From JBGTLA01 sp041744375 (GTDB lineage Bacteria; Actinomycetota; Acidimicrobiia; Spongiisociales; ZC4RG35): DNA of 37,074 nucleotides. The stretch's first letter is position 1. Every line of letters starts with the position of its first letter. Below are positions 16,038 to 23,871 of the stretch, piece by piece. Location: contig JBGTLA010000180.1 of the NCBI GenBank assembly GCA_041744375.1, positions 1 to 37,074 of the forward strand. Direction: 5' to 3'. The translations under genes were made by a program, and so were the position numbers. Under the pieces are notes generated by a model. The model made no database searches and was not told the DNA's origin. It saw only the letters and a list, made by a program, of their open reading frames with translations.

Positions 16038-17665
16038 CGGTCGGCTCCGGGTACGGCCCTCCGGGCCAGCGTGGCCACCTCGGGACCGGGAGCCTGTGTG
16101 CCGAAGAGGCTCCCGTGTTGGCCTCCAATCCGCGACTTGAGGAAGGCGACGGCGGTCTCTTCGGGGCCCCGGTCGATGAGCAGCCCGGCTTGGGTGGCGA
16201 TGGCCAGCCGTTCGGTGAGAAGCCGTGCCTGCGCCTCGGGCTCGGTGGATCCGACGGCGAGACGCCAGGTGGCGTCGACGTAGTGATCGAGGGTCGGTTC
16301 CGTTCCCCGTGTCCGGTCGAGTTCGATGCGGAGAGCTTCGAGGGCGGCCGGCTCCCGGGAAACGACCCGCAAGACGTCGAGTGCGATGACGTTTCCCGAG
16401 CCCTCCCAGATGGCATTGAGGGGTGACTCGCGATAGATGCGCGGCAGCGGCGACTCTTCGACGTATCCGTTGCCTCCCAGGCACTCCATGGCCTCGCCCA
16501 CCACTGCCGTGCAGCGCTTCGTGACCCAGTACTTGGCCACGGGGGTGAGAATTCTCTTGATGAGTGCCTCATGGGGGTCGGCTTCGGCTCGGTCGAAACT
16601 CCCGGCGAGTCGAGTCATCAGTAGCGTGGCCGCCTCTGTTTCCACTTCGAGGTCGGCGAGGACCATCTGCATGGCCGGCTTGTCCACGAGACGAGAGCCG
16701 AACGCCGACCGGTGGGCGCAGTGATGGGCGGCTTGCATGACCGCTTGTCGCATGAGACCGGTCGAGCCGGAGACGCAGTCGAGGCGTGTCCCGTTGACCA
16801 TCTCGATGATCGTGGCAACTCCTTTGCCCTCCTCGCCCACCAGGTGGGCCCCGGCTTGCGCGAACTCCAACTCGGCCGAAGCGTTGGAACGGTTGCCGAG
16901 CTTCTCCTTGAGGCGCTGGACGAGGATGTGGTTGACCGAGCCGTCGGGGAGATGGCGGGGCAAGAAGAAGCAGCTGAGGCCCCCCGGGGACTGGGCGAGG
17001 ATCAAGAAGGCGTCGCACATGGGTGCCGATGTAAACCATTTGTGACCTGTCACCCGGTGCCACGGCCCGTCGTCGGGCGTGGCGGCGGTGGTGTTGGAGC
17101 GCACGTCCGACCCGCCTTGCTTTTCGGTCATCCCCATCCCCATCAGGGCACCGGCCTTGGTGTCGGAAGGGGCGAACGCGGGGTCGTACCGATCCGAGAC
17201 CAAGCGAGGCTCCCATTCGGCAGCCAAGACCGGTGAGTGGCGGAGGGCCGGTATCACGGCCGCCGTCATCGAGATCGGACAGCCGTGGCCGGCTTCGACT
17301 CCGGCCATCATCATCATCTGGGCCGATCTGGCCACGAACCCGGCGCTGGCGCTGACCCAGGGCAAGGCGTGAACGAGATGGGACACCGACAACTGCATGA
17401 GCGAGTGCCAGGCTGGGTGGAACTCGACTTGGTCGATGCGGTGTCCGAAACGGTCGTGGGTGTGGAGGATCGGGTGATGGACGTTGGCTTCGACGCCCCA
17501 TCTGATCGTCTCGGCCGAGCCGAGTTGAGACCCGTAACGGTGGAGGAGAGGTCGGTGATGCCCTCCCCCTTCGATCTCGACGGCATGCTCGAGAACGGGG
17601 TCGGCGGCGAAGAGGTCGAGCTCGTCGAGGGGAGGAGGTTGGTTCGTGACCTGGTGCGTGGGCAT
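16034..17665 (-). CDS. AidB-like acyl-CoA dehydrogenase
   Basis: A 543-residue protein, the long AidB-like subclass. An N-terminal extension with H-P-A-W-H-S-L-M precedes the dehydrogenase core: M-T-E-K-Q-G-G-S-D-V-R-S-N-T-T (FAD contact), G-H-K-W-F-T-S-A, and the C-terminal C-L-G-G-N-G-Y-V-E-E-S-P-L-P-R-I-Y-R-E-S-P-L with I-W-E-G-S-G-N. AidB of E. coli is a flavoprotein linked to alkylation resistance. Many actinobacterial homologues are likely true acyl-CoA dehydrogenases, so the role is open. It is coupled to the FAD oxidoreductase downstream and divergent from aat, with 22 bases between starts. Confidence 0.9.
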   Translation of the reverse strand: MPTHQVTNQPPPLDELDLFAADPVLEHAVEIEGGGHHRPLLHRYGSQLGSAETIRWGVEANVHHPILHTHDRFGHRIDQVEFHPAWHSLMQLSVSHLVHALPWVSASAGFVARSAQMMMMAGVEAGHGCPISMTAAVIPALRHSPVLAAEWEPRLVSDRYDPAFAPSDTKAGALMGMGMTEKQGGSDVRSNTTAATPDDGPWHRVTGHKWFTSAPMCDAFLILAQSPGGLSCFFLPRHLPDGSVNHILVQRLKEKLGNRSNASAELEFAQAGAHLVGEEGKGVATIIEMVNGTRLDCVSGSTGLMRQAVMQAAHHCAHRSAFGSRLVDKPAMQMVLADLEVETEAATLLMTRLAGSFDRAEADPHEALIKRILTPVAKYWVTKRCTAVVGEAMECLGGNGYVEESPLPRIYRESPLNAIWEGSGNVIALDVLRVVSREPAALEALRIELDRTRGTEPTLDHYVDATWRLAVGSTEPEAQARLLTERLAIATQAGLLIDRGPEETAVAFLKSRIGGQHGSLFGTQAPGPEVATLARRAVPGADR

Positions 17666-17687
17666 GACATCAGGGTAGGTTCACGCT

Positions 17688-18386
17688 GTGCCTGTCATCG
17701 AGCCGCCCCACGGTCTCTTCCGATTTCCCCCACCCGAGAAGTGGGGATCCGACGACCTGGTGGGAATAGGCGCCGACCTTTCGCCGGGCACGATCCTCGA
17801 GGCCTACCGGATGGGCCTGTTTCCGATGCCCCTCGACGATGGTTCGCTGGGCTGGTGGTCACCGATGGAGCGGGCGGTGCTCCCCCTCTCATCGCTTCGA
17901 ATCAGCCGGTCGTTGGCCCGGTCGTGCCGCCGGTTCACCGTGTCCGTCGACGCCGACGCCACCGGGGTCATGGAGGGCTGCGCCGATCCGGACCGCCCGC
18001 ACTCTTGGATCACGCCCGCCGTGGCCGAGGCCTACCTGGAGCTCCACCGGCTGGGCCATGTCCACTCTTTCGAAGTATGGGATTACGAAGGCGAGCTGGT
18101 GGGAGGGCTGTACGGAGTGGCGCTGGGCGGCTTGTTCTGTGGGGAGTCGATGTTCCATCGGGTGTCTGACGCCTCAAAGGTCGCCCTGGTCCACCTGGTG
18201 AGCGTGCTGTCTGAGGGTGGCGCCGAAATGCTCGATGTGCAGTGGCTCACACCTCATCTGGCCTCCCTCGGCGCAGAGGTCATCGGCCGAGAGGCCTACC
18301 TGGAGCGGCTGCCGAGGGCCTTGGCGGGACCGGATCCGTTCGAAGGAAGGGACCTGGATCAGGTGTCGCCGGATCCGTTGCCCTAA
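17688..18386 (+). CDS. aat: Leucyl/phenylalanyl-tRNA--protein transferase
   Basis: A 232-residue protein with the Aat pattern: an N-terminal region with F-P-P-P, then G-L-F-P-M-P-L, W-W-S-P-M-E-R-A-V-L-P-L, H-S-F-E-V-W-D-Y-E-G-E-L-V-G-G-L-Y-G-V and F-C-G-E-S-M-F-H-R. Aat adds Leu or Phe from tRNA to N-terminal Arg/Lys of proteins, marking them for ClpS/ClpAP degradation (N-end rule) in the cytoplasm. The start is GTG 17688. The stress protein gene follows after 25 bases, so co-transcription is likely. Confidence 0.92.
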   Translation: MPVIEPPHGLFRFPPPEKWGSDDLVGIGADLSPGTILEAYRMGLFPMPLDDGSLGWWSPMERAVLPLSSLRISRSLARSCRRFTVSVDADATGVMEGCADPDRPHSWITPAVAEAYLELHRLGHVHSFEVWDYEGELVGGLYGVALGGLFCGESMFHRVSDASKVALVHLVSVLSEGGAEMLDVQWLTPHLASLGAEVIGREAYLERLPRALAGPDPFEGRDLDQVSPDPLP

Positions 18387-18411
18387 AGTTTCTCGCCGTG
18401 GAGGTCCAGCC

Positions 18412-19269
18412 ATCTCGACTGAAGTGATAGCCGGTGTCGACCTGACGGCCATGGGCCGGCGCGTGGCCGATCGGGCTCGCATCGTGACGGAGTCCTCGGC
18501 TGGCCGGCTCACGCTCGTGCACATCCTCGAGCCCTTGTCAGACGCCATGATTCCCGAAGGGCTCACTCGTCTCGTCGACGACCATCGGGTCAGCGCCACC
18601 CGCGAGCTGGCCGACTGGCTGCGGGGACGAACCGACGTCAAGGTGTCCCTCGAGATTCTCAAAGGATCCCCGGCCTGGGAGATCGTGCGCATGTCGAAAC
18701 AGGCCGACTTGACGATCGTGGGCAGTTCTTCGGGAGACGCCGGCCGGATCGGCCCTGTGGCCACCGCCGTGGCTCGGATGGCGAGCAGCGACGTCCTCAT
18801 CGTGCGCCGCCAGCCTCGCGTCCCCTATCGAAAGGTTATCGCCGCGGTCGATTTCTCCGAAAGCTCCAAGGCGGCGGTGGGCGCCGTCCTCAACCGCTAC
18901 CCGGGGGCTGACGTGACTGCCATGTACGCCCTGCCTACCCGATTCGACACGCTCCTGCGCGATGCGGGACTCTTCCACGAAGAGATCTCGGCTTCCCGGT
19001 CCGAGCGGATGGAGGAGGCGGGAATGCGCATGGAGGAGTTTGTCGAGAACTGGCCAGGCCGGGTGAGGGCGCTGGTGGTGGACGGCCCCCCTCAGGAGAC
19101 CATCGACGAGATGGCCCGGCGTCGCGGAGCAGACCTCGTCTCGGTGGCTACCCGCGGAGCGGGAGCCACCCGGATGGTGCTGTTGGGCTCGGTCGCCGAA
19201 GGGGTGATTGCCGAAGCCCCCTGCGACGTGTTCGTCGCCCGGGTGCCGTCTCAGTTCCGTCGTCCCTGA
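18412..19269 (+). CDS. Tandem universal stress protein (two UspA domains), apparent ATC start
   Basis: Predicted 285 residues with two UspA repeats. The first runs from V-I-A-G-V-D to S-D-V-L-I-V-R, the second from Y-R-K-V-I-A-A-V-D-F-S-E-S-S to C-D-V-F-V-A-R, with the nucleotide-loop remnant T-R-G-A-G-A-T-R-M-V-L-L-G-S. A perfect GGAGG (18400-18404) lies 7 nt before ATC 18412, which would give S-T-E-V-I-A-G-V-D after the initiator. The nearest canonical start, GTG 18424, is 19 nt from the GGAGG and trims the first strand. ATC is thus the better start by ribosome-binding site. Tandem UspA proteins are typical of the actinobacterial hypoxia response, fitting the DevR/DevS pair in this window. 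Confidence 0.85.
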   Translation: MSTEVIAGVDLTAMGRRVADRARIVTESSAGRLTLVHILEPLSDAMIPEGLTRLVDDHRVSATRELADWLRGRTDVKVSLEILKGSPAWEIVRMSKQADLTIVGSSSGDAGRIGPVATAVARMASSDVLIVRRQPRVPYRKVIAAVDFSESSKAAVGAVLNRYPGADVTAMYALPTRFDTLLRDAGLFHEEISASRSERMEEAGMRMEEFVENWPGRVRALVVDGPPQETIDEMARRRGADLVSVATRGAGATRMVLLGSVAEGVIAEAPCDVFVARVPSQFRRP

Positions 19270-19272
19270 GTG

Positions 19273-19365
19273 TCACCAAGCCCGCAGGGCGGCGAAGACG
19301 GCGGCCACCACCACCAGGACGACTCCGATTGCGTTTACGAGACGTCTGGTGTCGCGATACAGCAT
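19273..19365 (-). CDS. 30-residue single-helix membrane peptide
   Basis: ATG 19365 is preceded by GAGGAGG at a spacing of about 10 nt, placed immediately after the stop of the ferric-reductase-like gene. The peptide starts M-L-Y-R-D-T-R-R-L, then a continuous hydrophobic run of Val, Ala, Leu and Phe, and ends A-L-R-A-W. The positive-inside rule suggests an N-in helix with a short C-terminal tail. Small hydrophobic subunits of this size often stabilise membrane redox enzymes. It is the last gene of the leftward operon and ends 3 bases from the convergent stress protein stop. Confidence 0.65.
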   Translation of the reverse strand: MLYRDTRRLVNAIGVVLVVVAAVFAALRAW

Positions 19366-19382
19366 CGGTTCTGGGCCTCCTC

Positions 19383-20696
19383 TCATACAATCTGGAAGCG
19401 TTCGGTGTAGATCTGTCTCCACGAGATACCCTTGTTTCGCAGAGCCGATTCCGTCAGGTCCATCATCGGTTTGGGACCACAGATGAAGTACTCGTAGTTG
19501 CGGCTGTCCGGTGGCAGTCTCCGGTCGAGCATGTCGCCGTCGATGTAGCCTTCCTCACCCGTCCAGCCGTCGGGCGGATTACCAAGGGCGTGGATCACGG
19601 TGAGGTTGAGGTCACGTTGGAGGGCGGCCAACTCATCAGCGAAAGTGATGTCGTCAGGGCTGTCGTTGCCGTAGAACAGGATCACGGGCCGCTCGTCGTC
19701 CATGTCTCGCATCGTGCGGAGAATGCTCATGGCCGGCGTCACGCCGATGCCACCCACGATGAACACGGCGCCTTCAGAATCGGGGTCCAGCACGAAGCCT
19801 CCGTACGGGCCTTCGAGGAAAAGGCGCCGGCCAGGCTCCATGTCCTTCCACTCCGAGGTGAAGTCACCGACCGCGTTGGCCGTGAAGCTCAGCGTCTCAT
19901 CGCGTTCGCTCGAAGAGAAGGAGAACGGGTGTTGCTGCAATGAGTAAGGCGAATCGCCGACTGTCATCCAGGCGAATTGGCCGGCTTTGAAGCGCATCCC
20001 GACATGCCCCTCGGGTTCGACGGTCAGCGTCCACGTGTCGGGATTCTCCTCACGGACCTCTGCGACCCGGTAGGGACGCCGCTTCATGAGGTACGGTCGG
20101 ATCACCCGGCTGTGCACGACCAGGTACATCACCCCCATCAGTGCACCAGCCCACAGGCCCTGTTTCCAGATCGGTCCCAGGTGCTCGCCGACCTGGATGC
20201 CGTGGACCATGCCGATGAAGACGACCGCCAGGGACAGGCCCCCGTGGATGAGGCGCCACCACTCGTAGTTCAGTCCCACCTGTTGTCGCCACAGGCTCGT
20301 CACCAACAGCAAGATGAGGGCCGGGATCACGGCGATGAGAGCAATGGCACGGAGGAGGTTGACGCGTGGGTCGAAAAACTCCAGGTAGTTGGGGTCGGTG
20401 GCGACGAGCACAGCCGGATGGGCCAGCACGAGGGCGAAGGCCACGACTCCCGCCTGGCGGTGGAACTGCAGGACCACGTCGGCTCCGAAGACGGGTGCGA
20501 TCGATTTGAACCGCCCGGTTGTAACGAACTGGAGCGCCAGGATGGCCATGCCCACGAAGCCGAGTCCGACGCCAAGCTCGACAAAGAACGGGCGCGGAGC
20601 GGGCACGGGACCCACGACCGCGAGCACGAGTGGTGCCAAGGCGAGCACCAGGTAGACGGCGACCCACTTCGTCACCCTTGGTGCGCTGTACTTCAT
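19383..20696 (-). CDS. Ferric reductase-like membrane flavocytochrome (FRD/NOX family)
   Basis: A 437-residue protein. About six membrane helices occupy residues 10-210, with four conserved His positioned to hold two b haems (H79, H93, H151, H165). The cytosolic part has the FAD motif H-P-F-S-F-S-S-S, the NAD(P) loop V-G-G-I-G-V-T-P-A-M-S and C-G-P-K-P-M near the end. The family moves electrons from NAD(P)H through FAD and haems across the membrane to Fe(III), O2 or a protein acceptor. It lies in an operon after two small membrane proteins and before a 30-residue one, which may be subunits. The upstream leader hairpin may control translation of the operon. Confidence 0.9.
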   Translation of the reverse strand: MKYSAPRVTKWVAVYLVLALAPLVLAVVGPVPAPRPFFVELGVGLGFVGMAILALQFVTTGRFKSIAPVFGADVVLQFHRQAGVVAFALVLAHPAVLVATDPNYLEFFDPRVNLLRAIALIAVIPALILLLVTSLWRQQVGLNYEWWRLIHGGLSLAVVFIGMVHGIQVGEHLGPIWKQGLWAGALMGVMYLVVHSRVIRPYLMKRRPYRVAEVREENPDTWTLTVEPEGHVGMRFKAGQFAWMTVGDSPYSLQQHPFSFSSSERDETLSFTANAVGDFTSEWKDMEPGRRLFLEGPYGGFVLDPDSEGAVFIVGGIGVTPAMSILRTMRDMDDERPVILFYGNDSPDDITFADELAALQRDLNLTVIHALGNPPDGWTGEEGYIDGDMLDRRLPPDSRNYEYFICGPKPMMDLTESALRNKGISWRQIYTERFQIV

Positions 20697-20750
20697 GGCC
20701 CCAGTTTGGACACTATCGGTCAGGTTGGCGACCCGGGGTCGGCTCTGTAG

Positions 20751-20933
20751 CTACGACGGCGTCCCCTCTTGCTCGCCACCAGCAGTGCGGGGATCGTCCT
20801 CGGGGGCGGTCACCTCGTCTTGGGTGAGTTCCCAGCGTTGCACGACCAGGACCCCGTAGGCGACGCTGCCCCACACCGCCATGAAGGTGACGAACACTCC
20901 CACCACCACGATGAGAAGGTCGGGGTTGGTCAT
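20751..20933 (-). CDS. Small membrane protein, 60 aa, one TM helix
   Basis: ATG 20933 overlaps the stop of the upstream gene by ATGA. A hydrophobic helix (about residues 6-30, V-V-V-G-V-F-V-T-F-M-A-V-W-G) is followed by an acidic cytoplasmic or external tail with D-E-V-T-A-P-E-D-D. Family not recognised. Placement between another small membrane protein and the flavocytochrome suggests an accessory subunit. Confidence 0.75.
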   Translation of the reverse strand: MTNPDLLIVVVGVFVTFMAVWGSVAYGVLVVQRWELTQDEVTAPEDDPRTAGGEQEGTPS

Positions 20934-21136
20934 GTCCGGGCCTGCTCGGTGGAGAGGAGGAGAGCACCGAGGGACCACATGGAAGGAACCCAAATCCCCA
21001 CGAATACCCCCTGTAGCCGGTCGACGAAGAACCACAGGTAGACGGAGAAGATGAATGACAGGGTTCCGGCGAGCACGAAGGCCAGCTTGATGACGAACAG
21101 CCGGTCTGACGCGATGCGGTCACGGACATTGCCCAT
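20930..21136 (-). CDS. Small membrane protein, 68 aa, two TM helices; first gene of the redox operon
   Basis: ATG 21136 follows AGAGAGG at good spacing. The N-terminus is basic (R-D-R-I-A-S-D-R), then two hydrophobic helices: V-I-K-L-A-F-V-L-A-G-T-L-S-F-I-F-S and V-G-I-W-V-P-S-M-W-S-L-G-A-L-L-L. It is coupled by a 4-base overlap to the next small gene and 54 bases beyond that lies the flavocytochrome. Its ribosome-binding site is one arm of an 11-bp hairpin. Function unknown. Confidence 0.75.
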   Translation of the reverse strand: MGNVRDRIASDRLFVIKLAFVLAGTLSFIFSVYLWFFVDRLQGVFVGIWVPSMWSLGALLLSTEQART

Positions 21137-21142
21137 CGGGCA

Positions 21143-21183
21143 CCTCTCTTCCTGTGTGCCTCCTATACGGAGAGGAAGAGAGG
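21143..21183 (-). promoter_or_regulatory. 11-bp hairpin that buries the ribosome-binding site of the redox operon
   Basis: Reading leftward, CCTCTCTTCCT (21183-21173) is an exact complement of AGGAAGAGAGG (21153-21143) across 19 nt. The second arm is the Shine-Dalgarno region 6 nt before ATG 21136. If transcription starts upstream, the folded leader would block initiation. Alternatively the dyad is a DNA operator near the promoter. Confidence 0.55.
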
Positions 21184-21210
21184 GTCGGATGACGTCGTGC
21201 CACCGCCTGT

Positions 21211-21248
21211 GGGGGATGCCAGCGTCCCCCGGGCCCTTCTAAGGGGCC
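21211..21248 (-). terminator. Hairpins downstream of the subtilase gene
   Basis: GGGGGA (21211-21216) pairs with TCCCCC (21225-21230). Next to it GGCCCTT pairs with AAGGGGCC with one bulge (21232-21248). Both lie just past the subtilase stop on the leftward strand, a likely terminator that separates the subtilase from the redox operon. Confidence 0.55.
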
Positions 21249-21249
21249 G

Positions 21250-22842
21250 TCACCAGCTCACGGTCACGCTGGGGGAGCATGCCGTTGCATCCGTCTCGCA
21301 CACCCGATAGGTGGCCGACCCTCCGCCCCTGCCCAAGGGTGCGTCGGTGTGGGAGCCGTCGTTGGCTGTGCTGGTGACGAGCACCGAGTTGCGGTAGATC
21401 TCGACTGTGATCCCCGTTGCTCCGCTCCAGGTGAGGTCGGCGTGCTTCTGTCCCCGGATCTTGTAGGCATCCACCGACAACGAGATCACATCGCCGGGCG
21501 GTTGCGTCGTGGTGGTGGTCGTGCTCGTGGTGGTGGTGCTGGTTGTTGTCGACGTGGTGGTGGTCGTGGACGTGGTCGTAGTGGTGGTTCCGCCCCCTCC
21601 GCTGGTGAGACGCGGGGCGAAAACAGCCTCGTTGGAGACGTCGAGCAGGCGCTCCTTGGTCCCATCGGCGTCGTCTGTGTTGTTCCAGTTCAGGTTGCCG
21701 CTTTCCTTCAAGATGCCGGCGATGTCAGCGGGCGTCAGCGAGGCGTCGGCGGACGCCAACAGGGCGGAGGCTCCTGCCACGTGCGGCGCAGCCATCGAGG
21801 TGCCGCTGAAGGTGTCGTATCCGCCGGGAACAGTGGAGACGATGCACACGCCGGGGGCGATGAGGTCGATTACCGACCCGTAGTTGCTGAAGTTGGCGAA
21901 TGTGTCGTCGACGTCCGAACGGCACGTGGCTGATCCGAGCCCGCCGGGGAGGCCGTCGAAGTCGGCCAGCGCCGAGACGGTTATCGCCGTCGGTTCTGAT
22001 GCCGGGCTGTAGTTGCCGGCGTCGGCGCTGCTGTTGCCGGCGGCAACGACCATGGTCACGCCCGCCTCGACCGCTCGCTTCACGGCATCGTTGAGAGCTT
22101 GGGAGAAGCCGCCACCGAGGCTCATGTTGGCCACCTCGATGTCGCCGGCACGCGCCGTCACCCAGTCGACACCGGCAATGACCCCGGCCGTGGTGCCGGA
22201 ACCGTCGTTGCCCAGCACGCGCACGGCCCACAGGCGGGCGCCGGGGGCAACACCCACCACACCGGTCTCATTGTCGAGGGCCCCGATCGTGCCCGCCACA
22301 TGGGTGCCGTGGCCGTTTCCGTCCCCACCCTGACCCTCGTTGCAAACCGGTGTCCGATTCCAAGGTGGGCCGCCGCCGGTGGTGGCGGTGCAATCCACCC
22401 GGGCGAAGACGTGCAGGTCCGGGTGGCTGGCGATTCCCGTGTCGATCACCGCCACGTCGACGTCGACGGCTGCGCCTGTGCCGATCCCGATGCTGGAGTT
22501 CTGGTCGGCAAAAATGCGCCGTATGCCGGTGGGGATCTCCTGGGTGGTGGAGTACACCTGGTCCGCTTCGACCAGGGCGACCTTAGGGTTGCGTGCCAGG
22601 GCCGCTGCCGATTCCGGAGTGAGGCGAATTGAGAACCCACGTAGGGCGTGCTGGTACACGAAACCTACTTTGCCGCCGTGGATGCGGGCGGCGTTGGCCG
22701 CTTCGATCGCCGGCTCGGCCGCGCCAGGAGCGAGGACGACCACGAAGTTGTGCGTGACCGGGTTGGGGGCAGCCAGCCCGGGGGCGGTTAGGGCCACCAC
22801 CAGGGCGGCGGCGAGCAGGGTCGCCAAGATCGTGCGTCGCAA
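21250..22842 (-). CDS. Secreted subtilisin-like serine protease (S8) with Thr-rich linker
   Basis: About 530 residues. TTG 22842 has AGGAG at a 5-nt spacing; GTG 22848 lies inside that site and is less likely. The signal peptide M-R-R-T-I-L-A-T-L-L ends near G-L-A-A. An I9-type propeptide follows (N-F-V-V-V-L ... V-A-L-V-E-A-D-Q). The catalytic triad is in A-V-I-D-T-G, G-H-G-T-H-V-A-G and S-G-T-S-M-A-A-P-H. About 35 Thr/Ser residues form a linker to a C-terminal beta-sandwich of fibronectin type III style ending V-T-V-S-W. The enzyme is exported and self-activated by propeptide cleavage. The linker DNA is a low-complexity repeat (21508-21590). Confidence 0.93.
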   Translation of the reverse strand: MRRTILATLLAAALVVALTAPGLAAPNPVTHNFVVVLAPGAAEPAIEAANAARIHGGKVGFVYQHALRGFSIRLTPESAAALARNPKVALVEADQVYSTTQEIPTGIRRIFADQNSSIGIGTGAAVDVDVAVIDTGIASHPDLHVFARVDCTATTGGGPPWNRTPVCNEGQGGDGNGHGTHVAGTIGALDNETGVVGVAPGARLWAVRVLGNDGSGTTAGVIAGVDWVTARAGDIEVANMSLGGGFSQALNDAVKRAVEAGVTMVVAAGNSSADAGNYSPASEPTAITVSALADFDGLPGGLGSATCRSDVDDTFANFSNYGSVIDLIAPGVCIVSTVPGGYDTFSGTSMAAPHVAGASALLASADASLTPADIAGILKESGNLNWNNTDDADGTKERLLDVSNEAVFAPRLTSGGGGTTTTTTSTTTTTSTTTSTTTTSTTTTTTQPPGDVISLSVDAYKIRGQKHADLTWSGATGITVEIYRNSVLVTSTANDGSHTDAPLGRGGGSATYRVCETDATACSPSVTVSW

Positions 22843-23054
22843 TTCCACTCCTCTCTCGACTCAACATCGCATCCCCTCTTGCATCCTACGCGGAACGAGC
22901 CTGCCCGGGAAGGCTCAATTTCCAGGAGTGCCAGACCGGCTGAGCTGGAACGGATCGAGATCAGCAAACGGGGCGGCGCCACAGGCTTGGCAACATCTTC
23001 CGATGTCACAGCGCCGTGCCACGGTGGGAGTAGAGAGCCAGCCGGGAAGCCGCG

Positions 23055-23060
23055 TAGACT
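23055..23060 (+). promoter_or_regulatory. Possible -10 box of the original tRNA gene
   Basis: TAGACT lies 12 nt upstream of the truncated tRNA 5' half, the usual position for an actinobacterial tRNA promoter. No clear -35 is seen. If correct, the left copy is the native host end and its promoter now transcribes an orphan tRNA half. Confidence 0.35.
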
Positions 23061-23072
23061 GAGAAATCCCGG

Positions 23073-23112
23073 GGGCCCGTAGCTCAGTCCGGTCAGAGCA
23101 GCGCACTCATAA
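23073..23112 (+). pseudogene. Truncated 5' half of a CAT-anticodon tRNA gene (left attachment site)
   Basis: These 40 bases hold the 5' acceptor strand, the D arm, the 5' side of the anticodon stem and the loop CTCATAA. They match the first 40 bases of the intact tRNA at 29214 at 39 positions, differing at 23087 (G against A, D loop). After the loop the sequence becomes unrelated, and no anticodon 3' strand, T arm or acceptor 3' strand follows. This is the left boundary of the integrated element. Confidence 0.88.
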
Positions 23113-23178
23113 GGCCAACCCCCTTAGCGGTATGCGAACGGGTCGTTTCCCCAGGTCGCCGACCACCGAAACTCGCGC

Positions 23179-23217
23179 AGTTATCCGCTCTCAGTCACGA
23201 AATCTGACCGGATAACT
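23179..23217 (+). promoter_or_regulatory. Nested inverted repeat at the left end of the element
   Basis: AGTTATCCG (23179-23187) is the exact reverse complement of CGGATAACT (23209-23217). Inside it TCAG (23191-23194) faces CTGA (23204-23207). It lies 19 nt before the first element gene and 66 nt from the left attachment site, a suitable position for an operator, excision-factor arm site or leader hairpin. Confidence 0.5.
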
Positions 23218-23236
23218 ACCGCACAGGAGGTGCACC

Positions 23237-23758
23237 ATGACGGACGAGACCACCACTATGACGATCGGAGAGCTCGAGGCTCGGGAGCGGGAGCTATTCG
23301 ACAACAAGAGCCCCGGATCCTCGGTGAGCACCGAGGAATGGTTCGGCGCCTACGACGCGCTCGAGACGGCGGTTCGGGCGGCCGTCGCCGAGGGAGTGAA
23401 CAAGGGCGCCGAGTACGCCATCAAGGCGTTCGGAGCAATGCCGATCACCGAGGAGGAGCGGAGGGCATGCGCTTCGGTCGCCGACTACGCCGTCGACTGC
23501 TTCCGGAACCGGGACTCGGGCGGATCGATGGAGATAGCCGCCAAGGTGGGCGCCTTCGTGGGTGAAGCGGTCGCCGAGGACGAGTTGCTCCGCAAGCTGT
23601 TGGCAGCGTGGCAGCTGGAATCGGTCACCTTCGAGCGCGGCCGGCCCGATGGGATTCTCGGCCGCGCGGTCGACGCGGCGGTCGACGCGATCCGTCCCTA
23701 CGGGCCACAGAAGAGGAAGTCGGCGCCCAAGCCCGCACCGATCAGGCGAGAAGGCTAG
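23237..23758 (+). CDS. Unknown element-encoded acidic protein, 173 aa
   Basis: ATG 23237 has a strong AGGAGG at 6-7 nt. The protein is mostly helical and acidic (T-I-G-E-L-E-A-R-E-R-E-L-F, then W-F-G-A-Y-D-A-L-E-T-A-V-R-A-A-V), with a basic proline-rich C-terminus (Q-K-R-K-S-A-P-K-P-A-P-I-R-R-E). No signal or membrane segment and no family recognised. It is the only rightward gene at the left end and ends before a hairpin terminator. The upstream dyad suggests regulated expression. Confidence 0.7.
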   Translation: MTDETTTMTIGELEARERELFDNKSPGSSVSTEEWFGAYDALETAVRAAVAEGVNKGAEYAIKAFGAMPITEEERRACASVADYAVDCFRNRDSGGSMEIAAKVGAFVGEAVAEDELLRKLLAAWQLESVTFERGRPDGILGRAVDAAVDAIRPYGPQKRKSAPKPAPIRREG

Positions 23759-23777
23759 CCTCAACCGTCCTCACTGC

Positions 23778-23811
23778 CAGGAGCCCTCAGCCGACCGGCC
23801 GGGGGCTCCTG
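23778..23811 (+). terminator. Terminator hairpin after the first element gene (copy 1)
   Basis: CAGGAGCCC (23778-23786) pairs perfectly with GGGCTCCTG (23803-23811); a GGCC-GACC-GGCC core lies in the loop. A second, related hairpin occurs at 24569-24594, and the bases before it (CTAGCCTCAACC) are also shared, so this terminator block is duplicated. Confidence 0.7.
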
Positions 23812-23824
23812 TCTCGTCTCCAGG

Positions 23825-23871
23825 CCGACGAGGATCGCCCAGGAGCGACGAGAACGCGAAAACCGGATAGG
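23825..23871 (+). repeat. 47-bp repeat, copy 1
   Basis: Matches 24667-24713 at 46 of 47 positions (the difference is at 23839). It contains the core GAACGCGAAAACCG (23852-23865), which recurs on the minus strand at 25642-25655 and, shortened to CGCGAAAACCG, at 25333-25343. It sits in the intergenic region just past a terminator. Confidence 0.85.

Noticed and set aside
21508..21590. DNA microsatellite or regulatory repeat
   Set aside because: It is the coding sequence of the Thr/Ser-rich linker of the subtilase, a common feature of this group.
23073..23112. A second functional tRNA gene at the left
   Set aside because: There is no 3' anticodon strand, T arm or 3' acceptor strand after the loop.
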